A DNA stretch of 64,000 nt from Flavobacterium praedii (GCF_026810365.1 NZ_CP113948.1:62001-126000); one strand, 5' to 3'; shown: positions 9,049 through 18,037, counted from the first letter of the stretch. Numbers and translations are program-made. The notes: generated from the sequence alone by a model not told the origin.

Positions 9049-10101
9049 ATGAGTATGAAAAATAAAATTTTATCAATTGTGGCTTTGCTAAGCTGTATAT
9101 TTAGTTTTTCTTCTTTTTCTCAAAATTCTGTAGAACCAGAATCATTGGGTTTGCCAGGCGATAATTTAAATTTATATGCGGTTTTGGATATTTTTCAAAA
9201 AGCTGAAACTATAGAGAGTTTTGAAAAATCATTGAATCAAGCCGATACAAAAATCAATAATTTAGATTTAGATAACAATGGAAAAGTAGATTTCATCAAA
9301 GTTACCACTAAAAAAGAAGGAGAGAATTTTATGTTTATCCTGCAAGATGAGGTTGGTAAAAATGAAACGCAAGATGTTGCAGTAATTTTTGTAAATAAAG
9401 ATAGAAACAAAAAAGTTTCCATTCAAGTAGTAGGAGATGAAAATTTGTATGGTAAAGATTATGTTGTAGAACCGATAGTTTCAAGTACCGCAAATCCTGG
9501 CTATAAAGGGAATTCAACTGGGACTGCTATCTCAGTAAACGTTGTTAATGTTGCAAGAAGTCCTGTGGTGATTTACTTGTATTCTCCGGTCTATGTTCCA
9601 TATTATTCTCGGTATTATTATGGATATTATCCTAGGTATTATCGCCCATGGGCTCCTCTATTTTTTAGTGTGTATTATCGTTATCATTACCATTATCACA
9701 ATCGTTATTATAGGCCATATTATCATCGTTATCCAGCATATTATTCCCGCTATTATTCAGGGCGAAGAACATCAGTTATAGTAATTAATAATACAAGAAA
9801 TGGTATTTATAGAAGGACTTATAATGGCAATAATTATAAAAAGCCTGCAAGCCCAACGACACGTCCGTCTACTATAACACGACCTACATCGCCATCAACT
9901 CGACCTACGTCACCATCAACAACACGACCTACAACGCCGTCAACACGACCTACGTCACCATCAACTACACGACCTACGACACCATCGACTACACGTCCTA
10001 CAGCGCCGTCAACTCGACCCACTTCGCCGTCGATAACCCGTCCTACAGCGCCGTCAACTCGACCTGTAACTCGTCCGACATCACCGTCGGCACGACCGTA
10101 A
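9049..10101 (+). CDS. Secreted protein, paralog of the 6042 gene, with TRPTSPS repeats
   Basis: The function is unknown. The domain order matches its paralog at 6042. A signal peptide (to about residue 25, FSSFSQ) precedes the conserved LGLPGDNLNLYAVLD/KINNLDLDNNGKVDF/GDENLYGKDY domain. A hydrophobic VVIYLYSPVYVPYY stretch and a Tyr/His/Arg-rich section follow. The tail (about 9871-10098) is made of degenerate Thr-Arg-Pro/Ser-Pro-Ser repeats unlike those of the paralog. The DLDNNGKVDF segment resembles an EF-hand loop. The start codon gives MSMKNK; the second ATG two codons later is equally possible. The pair probably arose by tandem duplication, later split by the IS element. Confidence 0.8.
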   Translation: MSMKNKILSIVALLSCIFSFSSFSQNSVEPESLGLPGDNLNLYAVLDIFQKAETIESFEKSLNQADTKINNLDLDNNGKVDFIKVTTKKEGENFMFILQDEVGKNETQDVAVIFVNKDRNKKVSIQVVGDENLYGKDYVVEPIVSSTANPGYKGNSTGTAISVNVVNVARSPVVIYLYSPVYVPYYSRYYYGYYPRYYRPWAPLFFSVYYRYHYHYHNRYYRPYYHRYPAYYSRYYSGRRTSVIVINNTRNGIYRRTYNGNNYKKPASPTTRPSTITRPTSPSTRPTSPSTTRPTTPSTRPTSPSTTRPTTPSTTRPTAPSTRPTSPSITRPTAPSTRPVTRPTSPSARP

Positions 10102-10183
10102 AATATGCAAACTTCTACACATAACTCAGTTACAAGGCAACCTTTTCAAAGAAACAGATAGGATAGCAAAGTATGATTTTTAT

Positions 10184-10220
10184 AAAAAGAGCCAGTCTAA
10201 TTCATTAAACAGGCTCTTTT
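10184..10220. terminator. Bidirectional terminator between convergent genes
   Basis: Arms AAAAAGAGCC and GGCTCTTTT form a stem. It serves the repeat protein on the plus strand and the acetyltransferase-like gene on the minus strand, which stops 2 bp away. Confidence 0.7.
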
Positions 10221-10221
10221 A

Positions 10222-10524
10222 TTATAGGCGAATTCCTGGAGGGAGCAACTCTTTATAGTTTGGATTTTTTTTAAAAAAAACGACTATTTTAGGAAGGATT
10301 GGAACGACTTTTAATTTTCTTTCCAGGGCAATTTCCATAATGTTTTTCAGGAAATTAGAAATAAAATCCTCATCATTGTAATTTTCGGGAGCATTAATTT
10401 TAGTTAAAAATATTTTTTTTTCTTGAAAAGAATATTCAACAGATACTATTCCGGTTTCTACTTTTGTTTCAAATTGTCTAGCAAAAGCATTGTCTTTAAT
10501 TTCTAGGTTTATTATAGTTTCCAT
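10222..10524 (-). CDS. Small GNAT-type N-acetyltransferase domain protein (YjdJ-like)
   Basis: This 100-residue protein has the pattern of the short GNAT-fold family PF14542 (YjdJ type). A beta-strand core lies in the N-terminal half. The C-terminal half has LERKLKVVPILPKIVVFFKK followed by NPNYKEL, which corresponds to the family's conserved VVP...Y..(R/K)(H/N)P.Y. ending. In better-known members this compact domain binds acetyl-CoA; the substrate is unknown. The gene is monocistronic and converges on the repeat protein. A promoter lies about 145 bp upstream. Confidence 0.72.
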   Translation of the reverse strand: METIINLEIKDNAFARQFETKVETGIVSVEYSFQEKKIFLTKINAPENYNDEDFISNFLKNIMEIALERKLKVVPILPKIVVFFKKNPNYKELLPPGIRL

Positions 10525-10893
10525 TTTTAGTATTATTGATGCAAATGATAAGAATTTGCTTGTGGTGGATATAGTAACAGAATTTTATGTAAGCTTTGTG
10601 TTGTAAATTGAAACCCTTTAATTTGTATTAGAAATAAGTTTTAGGTGTAAAAAAATCTAATAAAGTGCAAAGGTAATGATTTGATATTCAGTAACAAGTG
10701 TTTTTTTGGGTTAAGTTGTGAAACTATATTTTAAAAAAGTCAAAAAAAGTAGCGTGTAAATTATTTTTTATTCCTTGTTGAAACTGGGGGTGTTTATTGA
10801 AATAGGAGAGTAAGTATTCTGTAATTAAAAATTAAATGGTTAATTTTAAAAAATAGTATGATAGCAAAGGACTTGCAATGATTAATAATAATT
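10525..10893. other. 369-bp divergent intergenic region
   Basis: AT-rich DNA between the acetyltransferase-like gene and the hydrolase gene. Apart from one minus-strand promoter (10668-10697) I see no ORF or stable RNA structure. Confidence 0.55.
10668..10697 (-). promoter_or_regulatory. Bacteroidota promoter for the acetyltransferase-like gene
   Basis: On the minus strand TTG (10697-10695) and TACCTTTG (10675-10668) are 19 bases apart, matching the TTG/TAnnTTTG consensus. The start codon is about 145 bp downstream, so a long leader is implied. Confidence 0.5.
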
Positions 10894-10899
10894 TTGGTT

Positions 10900-11577
10900 A
10901 TGAATAAAATTCCAGTTTATTTTATGCCTGGTTTAGCGGCAAGTGTCGCTATTTTTGAAAGAATTAAACTTTCTGAGTCAGAATTTGAAATGTTTTTTTT
11001 AGAATGGGAGATTCCGAGGGAAAAAGAGACTTTGTTGGAGTATGCTAAGCGACTCGCAGAAAAGATCAAACATGAAAATCCAATTCTGATAGGTGTTTCT
11101 TTTGGAGGTATTTTGGTTCAAGAAATGTCGCGTTTTATCAAAGTGCAAAAAGTGATCATTATTTCGAGTGTAAAAAGTAATTTGGAGTTTCCAAAAAGAA
11201 TGATAATTGCAAAAAACACTAAGGCTTATAAATTAATTCCTTTACGATTAGTTCAAAATATTGAAAGTCTAGCTAAATTTTCTTTTGGAGAAAAAGTGAA
11301 TAAAAGATTGAAGTTGTATGAAAAATTTATTTCAATACGAGATCGGTACTACTTGGATTGGTCTATTGAAAAAATTATAATGTGGGATAGGAAAGAGGCA
11401 GATCAAAATGTGATTCATATCCACGGCGATGAGGATGATGTTTTTCCTATAAAATATATTAAAAACTGTATTGTTGTAAAAGGGGGTACTCATATAATGA
11501 TTCTAAACAAGTACAAATGGCTTAATGAAAATTTGCCTAAGATTATTCATGATCAATATATTGCAAATGAAAAATAA
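10900..11577 (+). CDS. Alpha/beta hydrolase
   Basis: This is a cytoplasmic hydrolase of about 225 residues with no signal peptide. The nucleophile elbow GVSFGG fits Gly-X-Ser-X-Gly and lies in the strand-turn-helix context LIGVSFGGILVQEM. A late Asp (HGDEDDVFP) and His (GGTHIMI) complete a plausible catalytic triad. The frame opens at a TTG at 10894, but the ATG at 10900 is preferred. It is transcribed alone, divergently from the acetyltransferase-like gene. The substrate is not evident. Confidence 0.8.
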   Translation: MNKIPVYFMPGLAASVAIFERIKLSESEFEMFFLEWEIPREKETLLEYAKRLAEKIKHENPILIGVSFGGILVQEMSRFIKVQKVIIISSVKSNLEFPKRMIIAKNTKAYKLIPLRLVQNIESLAKFSFGEKVNKRLKLYEKFISIRDRYYLDWSIEKIIMWDRKEADQNVIHIHGDEDDVFPIKYIKNCIVVKGGTHIMILNKYKWLNENLPKIIHDQYIANEK

Positions 11578-11619
11578 TAAAGGGTAAGATGGATTTGTAA
11601 AATTAATAAATGCCAAGTA

Positions 11620-12315
11620 TTAATTATTGGTGAAACCGTTGTTTTTGGAAATTGCACTTACCAAGTTCTCATTTATATCTTTGCTAAAATAATTGTAGCT
11701 GGTAATAATGGCTTCTTTTATTGGGGTTTTTAATTTTACTTTGCTGTCAAAATGTTTGATACTGACTACATTTTTATTTTCATCAATAAACAATGAAGTT
11801 GGGAATCCTAATGTATGTTTTATTGTAGCGATTATGTGGGCATCTTTCTCGTAATTTTCATTGGCATAACATACTTTAATGTAATCACTGAATTTATATG
11901 CAATGTTTTTTAAGTCATTTTTCTTATCCCAAAAAATAACAATAATTTGCATATCATTTCGATGTTCTTTTGCTAAAATGTTTAATGCTGGAATCTCCCC
12001 TTTTGGAATTACAAGCCAAGAAGCGTAGGTTATAATAAAAATAGGTTTGTTGATTCGGTTTGTTTTTACGTTTTTTTCTTTGTAAACTTTTAAATTGAAA
12101 TCATCAAATTTTGTTCCAACAAGTTTGTTTTTAACCAAAGAATCAAAAAGTCTTTTTCCTTCGTCTATATTTCTTTTGTCATATGCATTATTACTTGCTT
12201 TTTTATATGTATTTATATTTCCTTTTATGGCATCAGAAAAATACGTAATAGTATCTTGGCTATACGTTGATGAAAAGACTAATATGAAGAATAAAGTGAG
12301 TAATGTCTTATTCAT
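11620..12315 (-). CDS. Secreted thioredoxin-like protein lacking the CXXC motif
   Basis: This is a 231-residue protein with a Sec signal peptide (residues 1-20, TYSQ) and a TlpA/AhpC-TSA-like thioredoxin fold. The order of elements is recognisable: a strand ending in ITYASW at residue 100, EIPALNILAKEH, the cis-Pro region GFPTSLFID near 170, and a C-terminal helix. At the redox site, however, the sequence is WLVIPKGE, so both cysteines expected at positions 101 and 104 are Leu and Pro. A thiol-disulfide activity is therefore unlikely. A structural or binding role is more probable. Confidence 0.78.
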   Translation of the reverse strand: MNKTLLTLFFILVFSSTYSQDTITYFSDAIKGNINTYKKASNNAYDKRNIDEGKRLFDSLVKNKLVGTKFDDFNLKVYKEKNVKTNRINKPIFIITYASWLVIPKGEIPALNILAKEHRNDMQIIVIFWDKKNDLKNIAYKFSDYIKVCYANENYEKDAHIIATIKHTLGFPTSLFIDENKNVVSIKHFDSKVKLKTPIKEAIITSYNYFSKDINENLVSAISKNNGFTNN

Positions 12316-12420
12316 AAAGACCTAAAATTAAATAGTTTAGCAATATATGAATGTTTTTTAGAATTATAGCATTATTCCGATAAATTACTTAAATACCTGT
12401 CTAAACGACTTAAAGTTATA

Positions 12421-12453
12421 AAAAAAACGCCTTAATTTCAAATTAAGGCGTTT
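12421..12453 (-). terminator. Intrinsic terminator of the TPR gene
   Basis: Near-perfect dyad AAACGCCTTAATTT / AAATTAAGGCGTTT, followed on the minus strand by seven T residues, 20 bp after the TPR gene. Confidence 0.8.
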
Positions 12454-12473
12454 AAAATAATAGTAATGAAGAT

Positions 12474-12989
12474 TTATATTTTTTTCATCTGTTCTTTCAT
12501 CATGATGATTTGATCTTTTAGCATATTTTGCTTGTCTAATTTTTTTGCTTCGTTCAACAATGATGTAGCTTCTAGTTTTCTTCTACGTGTCATCGCCACC
12601 CCTGCTAGGTTTAATTTTGCAACAGCCAGATCCATATCCATTGATAATCCCAATTCGATAGCTTTCTTGAAATATTTTTCGGCCTGATTGATATTCGTTT
12701 GCGAAAGCATAATTCCGTGTAAGTAATTGAAGTATCCTTGTTGTTTTCTAACTAAAGCTGTCTCAGGATTTTTGATGTAGGCTAGCCATTTTTTGGCACC
12801 CTCAAAGTCTTGTTTTCTTAATTTTAGGAAGGCCAATAAGATAAACTCATTTTTAAAATATAAAAAAACTGGTATTCCAGATAATAAAATCAGGAATATT
12901 CCGTTACCAATATTGCTTTCAGTGAATTGCCAGATGCTTGTGATTATAATAAGTCCAGCAATAATAAGTTTGATATTTTTATGAAACAT
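12474..12989 (-). CDS. Membrane-anchored tetratricopeptide-repeat protein
   Basis: This is a 171-residue protein with two hydrophobic helices in the first 45 residues (IKLIIAGLIIITSIW and GIFLILLSGIPVFLYF). A cytoplasmic TPR-like helical domain follows: the NINQAEKYFKKAIELGL and DLAVAKLNLAGVAMTRRRK segments have the usual A/L/Y/G spacing. TPR domains mediate protein-protein contacts. No partner is indicated by the neighbours. It is monocistronic, ends in its own terminator, and is divergent from rpmH. Confidence 0.75.
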   Translation of the reverse strand: MFHKNIKLIIAGLIIITSIWQFTESNIGNGIFLILLSGIPVFLYFKNEFILLAFLKLRKQDFEGAKKWLAYIKNPETALVRKQQGYFNYLHGIMLSQTNINQAEKYFKKAIELGLSMDMDLAVAKLNLAGVAMTRRRKLEATSLLNEAKKLDKQNMLKDQIIMMKEQMKKI

Positions 12990-13053
12990 AATGTATAAAG
13001 ATTTAAGTCTGCAAAGATAGTAAAAGGAATTATAAATATTTTTTAAAAACTAC

Positions 13054-13083
13054 TTGCCAGAAAAAAAAGTCTTTGTATATTTG
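13054..13083 (+). promoter_or_regulatory. rpmH promoter
   Basis: TTG (13054-13056) and TATATTTG (13076-13083) are 19 bases apart, a good match to the Bacteroidota promoter consensus. It lies about 73 bp before the rpmH start. Confidence 0.75.
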
Positions 13084-13155
13084 CACTCGGTTTTAGAATA
13101 ATGGTTATTCAAAAACAAATAGACACTTAATTAAGATTTTTAAACATACAAAGCA

Positions 13156-13317
13156 ATGAGCAAAAGAACGTTTCAACCATCGAAAAGAAAAAGAAGAAAT
13201 AAGCACGGATTTATGGATAGAATGGCTTCTGCTAATGGAAGAAAAGTTCTAGCGCGTAGAAGAGCTAAAGGAAGACATAAATTGACTGTATCTTGCGAAC
13301 CAAGACACAAAAAATAA
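13156..13317 (+). CDS. rpmH: 50S ribosomal protein L34
   Basis: This 53-residue, strongly basic protein is the L34 component of the large ribosomal subunit. It opens with [19 protein letters not shown], and [20 protein letters not shown] is the family signature. The C-terminus ([11 protein letters not shown]) is slightly longer than in E. coli, as is usual in Flavobacteriia. It has its own promoter upstream and a terminator downstream. The neighbours are not rnpA or dnaA, so the classical oriC-linked arrangement is not present here. Confidence 0.97.
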   Translation: MSKRTFQPSKRKRRNKHGFMDRMASANGRKVLARRRAKGRHKLTVSCEPRHKK

Positions 13318-13336
13318 TGTTTGCATAAACATCTAT

Positions 13337-13370
13337 AAGGCGTTACTTTTTTTAGTATCGCCTTTTTTTA
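13337..13370 (+). terminator. rpmH terminator
   Basis: Arms AAGGCGTTACT and AGTATCGCCTT close a T-rich loop and are followed by a T-run, 20 bp after the L34 stop. Confidence 0.8.
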
Positions 13371-13468
13371 TACCCAAGCGGTACTGCTATTTTTAAGTTT
13401 GAAACAAGAGTTTTTTCTAACAAATTTCAATCTTTAAGTGATAAAATATAACTACAATACAAAATAAA

Positions 13469-16324
13469 ATGCCAAAAGATACATCTATAAAATCGGTTTT
13501 AATAATAGGTTCAGGTCCAATTGTAATTGGTCAAGCGTGCGAATTTGATTATGCAGGTTCTCAATCTGCACGTTCTATTCGTGAAGAAGGAATTGAAGTA
13601 ATTTTAATCAATTCGAATCCTGCAACAATTATGACCGATCCTTCAATGGCGGATCATGTTTACTTGAAACCATTAACCACAAAATCTATTATTGAGATTC
13701 TTAAAGCACATCCTCAAATTGATGCGGTACTTCCAACAATGGGAGGACAAACTGCATTGAACTTGTGTTTGGAAGCTGACGAAAAAGGAATTTGGCAAGA
13801 TTTTGGAGTAAGATTGATTGGTGTTGACGTGAATGCAATCAATATTACTGAGGATAGAGAACAATTCAAACAACTTTTAGCAAAAATTAATGTTCCTACT
13901 GCACCTGCCAAAACGGCAACTTCTTTCTTGGAAGGGAAAGAAATTGCTCAGGAATTTGGTTTTCCATTAGTAATTCGTCCTTCGTTTACACTTGGGGGAA
14001 CTGGTGCTGCTTTTGTACATAGTAAAGAAGAATTTGATGAAAAACTAACCTACGGATTGGAAATGTCACCAATTCATGAAGTATTGATTGATAAAGCTTT
14101 GCTAGGTTGGAAAGAATACGAACTAGAGTTGTTGAGAGATAAGAACGATAATGTTGTGATCATCTGCTCTATCGAAAATATGGATCCAATGGGAATTCAT
14201 ACTGGGGATTCTATTACTGTTGCACCAGCGATGACCTTATCGGACACTACATTCCAAAAATTACGAGATTATGCTATCCTAATGATGCGCAGCATTGGAA
14301 ACTTTGCAGGAGGTTGTAACGTACAGTTTGCCGTTTCGCCAGATGAAAAAGAAGATATTGTTGCCATTGAAATAAATCCTCGTGTGTCTCGTTCCTCTGC
14401 TTTGGCATCCAAAGCAACGGGTTACCCAATTGCTAAAATTGCCTCAAAATTAGCTTTAGGATACAATTTGGATGAATTGCAAAATCAAATTACAAAATCT
14501 ACTTCAGCTTTATTTGAACCAACTTTGGATTATGTAATTGTAAAAATACCACGTTGGAACTTCGACAAATTTGAAGGAGCTGATAGAACTTTAGGGCTTC
14601 AAATGAAATCCGTAGGTGAGGTTATGGGAATTGGACGTTCGTTCCAAGAAGCCTTACACAAAGCTACTCAATCATTGGAAATCAAAAGAAATGGTTTAGG
14701 TGCCGATGGAAAAGGATATACAAACTACGAGCAAATTATCGAGAAATTGACTTTTGCAAGCTGGGATCGTGTTTTTGTAATTTATGATGCTATCGCAATG
14801 GGAATTCCATTGAGCCGTATACATGAAATCACAAAAATAGATATGTGGTTTTTGAAACAATACGAGGAACTTTATACTTTGGAAAAAGAAATTTCTAATT
14901 ATACTATACAATCGTTGCCTAAAGAATTGTTGCTTGAAGCGAAACAAAAAGGTTTTGCAGACAGACAGATTGCACACATGATGGGAGCCAAGGAAAGTGA
15001 AGTGCATTCTTTGCGTATGACAATGGATATTAATCGTGTATTTAAATTGGTAGATACTTGTGCAGCTGAGTTTCAGGCTAAAACACCTTATTATTACTCT
15101 ACTTTTGAGGCTGAAATTGAAAAAGCCAATGGTGAACGTTATGTGGATAATGAAAGTATTGTTACGGATAAAAAGAAAATCATTGTTCTGGGTTCAGGGC
15201 CAAACCGAATTGGACAAGGAATCGAATTTGATTATTCTTGTGTACACGGAGTTCTAGCTGCTAAAGAGTGTGGTTATGAGACCATTATGATTAACTGTAA
15301 TCCAGAAACCGTTTCGACTGATTTTGACACGGCTGATAAATTGTATTTTGAGCCTGTATTCTGGGAGCACATTTACGATATCATCCAACATGAAAAACCA
15401 GAAGGTGTTATTGTGCAATTAGGAGGACAGACTGCTTTGAAATTGGCTGAAAAATTGTCTAAATACGGTGTGAAAATTATAGGAACAAGTTTCGATGCTT
15501 TGGATTTAGCCGAAGACAGAGGACGTTTCTCAGATTTATTGACAGAATTAAAAATTCCTTTCCCGCAATTTGGAATTGCAGAAACTGCAGATGAGGCTTC
15601 GGCTTTAGCAGATACTCTAGACTTCCCGTTGTTGATTCGTCCTTCATATGTATTGGGTGGTCAGGGGATGAAAATCGTAATCAATAAAAAAGAATTGGAA
15701 GAACACGTTATCAATTTATTGAAATCGATTCCAGGTAATAAATTGCTTTTAGATCACTATTTGGCTGGGGCAATCGAAGCTGAAGCCGATGCGATTTGTG
15801 ATGCTGACGGTAATGTTTATATTATAGGTATAATGGAGCATATCGAACCTTGTGGAGTGCACTCGGGAGATAGTAATGCTACTTTACCACCATTCAACTT
15901 GGGTGAATTTGTAATGCAGCAGATAAAAGATCATACTCATAAAATTGCTAAAGCTTTAAAAACGGTAGGTTTAATCAATATTCAGTTTGCGATAAAAGAT
16001 GATACTGTTTATATTATCGAAGCAAACCCTAGAGCCTCTCGTACGGTTCCATTTATTGCGAAAGCTTATGGAGAACCTTATGTAAACTATGCTACTAAAG
16101 TAATGTTAGGTCATAATAAAGTAACTGATTTTGATTTCAATCCACAATTGAAAGGATATGCTATCAAACAACCTGTTTTCTCTTTCAGTAAATTCCAAAA
16201 TGTAAACAAAGCATTAGGGCCAGAAATGAAATCAACAGGTGAAAGTATTTTGTTTATTGATGACTTAAAAGATGATCAATTCTACGAATTGTATTCTAGA
16301 AGAAAAATGTATTTGAGTAAATAA
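13469..16324 (+). CDS. carB: Carbamoyl-phosphate synthase large subunit, without allosteric domain
   Basis: It makes carbamoyl phosphate from bicarbonate, ammonia and two ATP, feeding pyrimidine and arginine synthesis. Two homologous ATP-grasp halves are clear. The first begins SVLIIGSGPIVIGQACEFDY. The second begins near residue 565 with KIIVLGSGPNRIGQGIEFDY. The oligomerisation region lies between them. ATP-grasp blocks such as RPSFTLGGTG and RPSYVLGGQGM are intact. At 951 residues it is about 120 shorter than the E. coli enzyme, ending just after GPEMKSTGESILF. The C-terminal MGS-like allosteric domain is therefore absent. The small subunit (carA) is not adjacent. A strong terminator follows. 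Confidence 0.97.
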   Translation: MPKDTSIKSVLIIGSGPIVIGQACEFDYAGSQSARSIREEGIEVILINSNPATIMTDPSMADHVYLKPLTTKSIIEILKAHPQIDAVLPTMGGQTALNLCLEADEKGIWQDFGVRLIGVDVNAINITEDREQFKQLLAKINVPTAPAKTATSFLEGKEIAQEFGFPLVIRPSFTLGGTGAAFVHSKEEFDEKLTYGLEMSPIHEVLIDKALLGWKEYELELLRDKNDNVVIICSIENMDPMGIHTGDSITVAPAMTLSDTTFQKLRDYAILMMRSIGNFAGGCNVQFAVSPDEKEDIVAIEINPRVSRSSALASKATGYPIAKIASKLALGYNLDELQNQITKSTSALFEPTLDYVIVKIPRWNFDKFEGADRTLGLQMKSVGEVMGIGRSFQEALHKATQSLEIKRNGLGADGKGYTNYEQIIEKLTFASWDRVFVIYDAIAMGIPLSRIHEITKIDMWFLKQYEELYTLEKEISNYTIQSLPKELLLEAKQKGFADRQIAHMMGAKESEVHSLRMTMDINRVFKLVDTCAAEFQAKTPYYYSTFEAEIEKANGERYVDNESIVTDKKKIIVLGSGPNRIGQGIEFDYSCVHGVLAAKECGYETIMINCNPETVSTDFDTADKLYFEPVFWEHIYDIIQHEKPEGVIVQLGGQTALKLAEKLSKYGVKIIGTSFDALDLAEDRGRFSDLLTELKIPFPQFGIAETADEASALADTLDFPLLIRPSYVLGGQGMKIVINKKELEEHVINLLKSIPGNKLLLDHYLAGAIEAEADAICDADGNVYIIGIMEHIEPCGVHSGDSNATLPPFNLGEFVMQQIKDHTHKIAKALKTVGLINIQFAIKDDTVYIIEANPRASRTVPFIAKAYGEPYVNYATKVMLGHNKVTDFDFNPQLKGYAIKQPVFSFSKFQNVNKALGPEMKSTGESILFIDDLKDDQFYELYSRRKMYLSK

Positions 16325-16348
16325 TAAAAATATGTTTTATTGTGTAGA

Positions 16349-16371
16349 AGCCCCATTTTGGGGCTTTTTTT
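16349..16371 (+). terminator. carB terminator
   Basis: Short GC-rich stem AGCCCC/GGGGCT followed by a run of T, 25 bp after carB. Confidence 0.88.
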
Positions 16372-16381
16372 GTTTTATATT

Positions 16382-16990
16382 TTAAGCAATATTTTCAAGT
16401 CCACCAGGAAAAGGTCTGTAAGCATAATAATGTAATACTTCTTCGATAGCCATTTTTAAGGCTTCGTTTATGGGAAGTAATGTTGTTGCTAGCCGATGAT
16501 CTATTGGGGTAAGTCGCATATAATAATCAGAAAAAATAGGTATATAAAGTCCTTTATTAATAGCCTCTTCGGTATTGTTGTAATTTTCTTGTTGATTTTC
16601 TTTTATGATTTTGCAAGTTGCCAATCGTAGTTTTCCATATTTATCTCTGCTGGCTGCATATCCAAAAAGCCTGCAAATTAATCCTCTGTATTTGTAGTTA
16701 GAGCATCGACCATTTATACGGTCTATTGTTGAAAGGGATTGATATAAATGACAAAAAGAATTCGTTTTGGAATTAAGTTCTTCTAAAGTGACTTCGGCTT
16801 TACCATTTAAAAATAAATAAAAAGCCCATGGTAAGAATTCCAAGGGTGAAGCGTCAATGTTTGGTTTTGAGCAGCATTGGCCACATCCATTATTGCATTG
16901 TAAATTAGTTTTAGATTTAAAAGTTGTTATTTCATTTTCAAGGCGTTCAAATAATTCTTCAACCAATTGAACTTTGTGTTCTATAGACAT
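16382..16990 (-). CDS. YkgJ-family cysteine-cluster protein
   Basis: This is a 202-residue soluble protein with the cysteine cluster typical of the YkgJ/CxxCxxCC family: CNNGCGQCC near residues 31-39. Further cysteines follow in FCHLYQ, RCSNYKYRGLICR and LATCK. The pattern suggests binding of a zinc ion or an iron-sulfur cluster, but no enzymatic function is established for the family. It is transcribed alone and converges on carB, whose terminator lies between them. Confidence 0.8.
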   Translation of the reverse strand: MSIEHKVQLVEELFERLENEITTFKSKTNLQCNNGCGQCCSKPNIDASPLEFLPWAFYLFLNGKAEVTLEELNSKTNSFCHLYQSLSTIDRINGRCSNYKYRGLICRLFGYAASRDKYGKLRLATCKIIKENQQENYNNTEEAINKGLYIPIFSDYYMRLTPIDHRLATTLLPINEALKMAIEEVLHYYAYRPFPGGLENIA

Positions 16991-17299
16991 TATTTTTTAT
17001 CGAATGTACGCTATTAAATGCCATTAAACTTCTAATATCGTTTTACTTGCTGTTTTTTTTATTTTAAAGTTTGATAAAGGTAAATTAATTTAAGAAATAG
17101 ATTCTTCGATTTTGGTATCAAAAGAAATAAGGATTATTAAAGTGTAGGTTTTAAATTGAATTTAATTATAACTAATTGGTATACAGTTTAATTAATTGAA
17201 TTATTTTAATAGACTTATTTATTTTTTAATTAAATTTACTCTCCCTTTATTTATAGAAATAGCTTAATCTAAATTTTAAAATACTCTAAAAAATAAGCT
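16991..17299. other. 309-bp AT-rich intergenic region
   Basis: Divergent promoter region between the YkgJ and SnoaL-like genes. I see no ORF, hairpin or RNA gene in it. Confidence 0.5.
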
Positions 17300-17839
17300 G
17301 TGAAAAAAATCGCATTTATTGTAATTTGTGCTGTTCTGCTTTTAAATTGTAAAAAAGAAGATACTAAAGAAACGAGTAAAGTAGTTTCTATAACAGATTC
17401 TATTAAAAAACCTGCTGAATTTGCGGATCCTAAATATGCTGAAATCGGTAAAAAATCGCTAGTCGATATGGAGAAAGGTGACATGGATAGTTGGATGGAT
17501 ATTTATGCAGATAATGCTGTTTATGTATGGAACAGCGGAGATAGTTTGGTAGGGAAAGCTGCAATTGCTTCCTATTGGAAACAAAGAAGAGCCAATGTTA
17601 TTGAGTCTATCTCTTTTAAAAATACCATTTGGTTGCCTATATTAGTCAATCAACCACAAAGTATTGAATCCAAAGGAGTTTGGTTGTTGTCATGGTACAA
17701 AACAACGGCTAAATACAGAAATGGAAATGAAATGACGCAGTGGATTCATACGGATTATCATTTTGATTCTATTGATAAAGTAGATAGAGTGATACAATAC
17801 ATTGATAAAGCTTTGATAAATAAAGCTATGTCAAAGTAG
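17300..17839 (+). CDS. SnoaL/NTF2-like lipoprotein
   Basis: This is a 179-residue predicted lipoprotein (lipobox LLNC at about residues 14-17) that should sit in the cell envelope. The mature part has an NTF2-like cone fold pattern: a helix with SLVDMEKGDMDSWMDIYADN, then VYVWNSGDSLVGKAAIASYW, the usual start of SnoaL-like domains, and beta-strands ending in WIHTDYHFD. Such domains bind small ligands or act as isomerases; the ligand here is unknown. The gene starts with GTG, since no ATG precedes the signal peptide in frame. Confidence 0.75.
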   Translation: MKKIAFIVICAVLLLNCKKEDTKETSKVVSITDSIKKPAEFADPKYAEIGKKSLVDMEKGDMDSWMDIYADNAVYVWNSGDSLVGKAAIASYWKQRRANVIESISFKNTIWLPILVNQPQSIESKGVWLLSWYKTTAKYRNGNEMTQWIHTDYHFDSIDKVDRVIQYIDKALINKAMSK

Positions 17840-18009
17840 GTTTTAATTGTTAATTGGTTGAAGAAAATAAAAAATGATGCTTATTTGTCGTTTTTTATTT
17901 TTTTTTTGGATGATATTTATACTGATTTTTTTAAGTGGATTTTGTTTGATAATTAACAAATGAATAGCTTTAACTATATTTCTATACCTTAAAACTAAAA
18001 ACAATTCTT

Positions 18010-18017
18010 TACTTTTG
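18010..18017 (+). promoter_or_regulatory. -7 element upstream of pyrD
   Basis: TACTTTTG fits TAnnTTTG and lies 20 bp before the pyrD ATG. It overlaps the GTG at 18017, which argues against that codon as the start. No clear TTG at the right spacing was found. Confidence 0.4.
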
Positions 18018-18037
18018 TGCCAACCAATATTTCAATT

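Noticed and set aside
9834..10022. Minus-strand frame rich in Gly/Val/Asp-Arg inside the repeat tail
   Set aside because: It mirrors the low-complexity Thr/Arg/Pro coding repeats on the plus strand and has no start context or homology of its own.
13156..13317. rpmH as a marker of the replication origin
   Set aside because: dnaA, rnpA and DnaA-box clusters are not visible nearby, so no origin is claimed.
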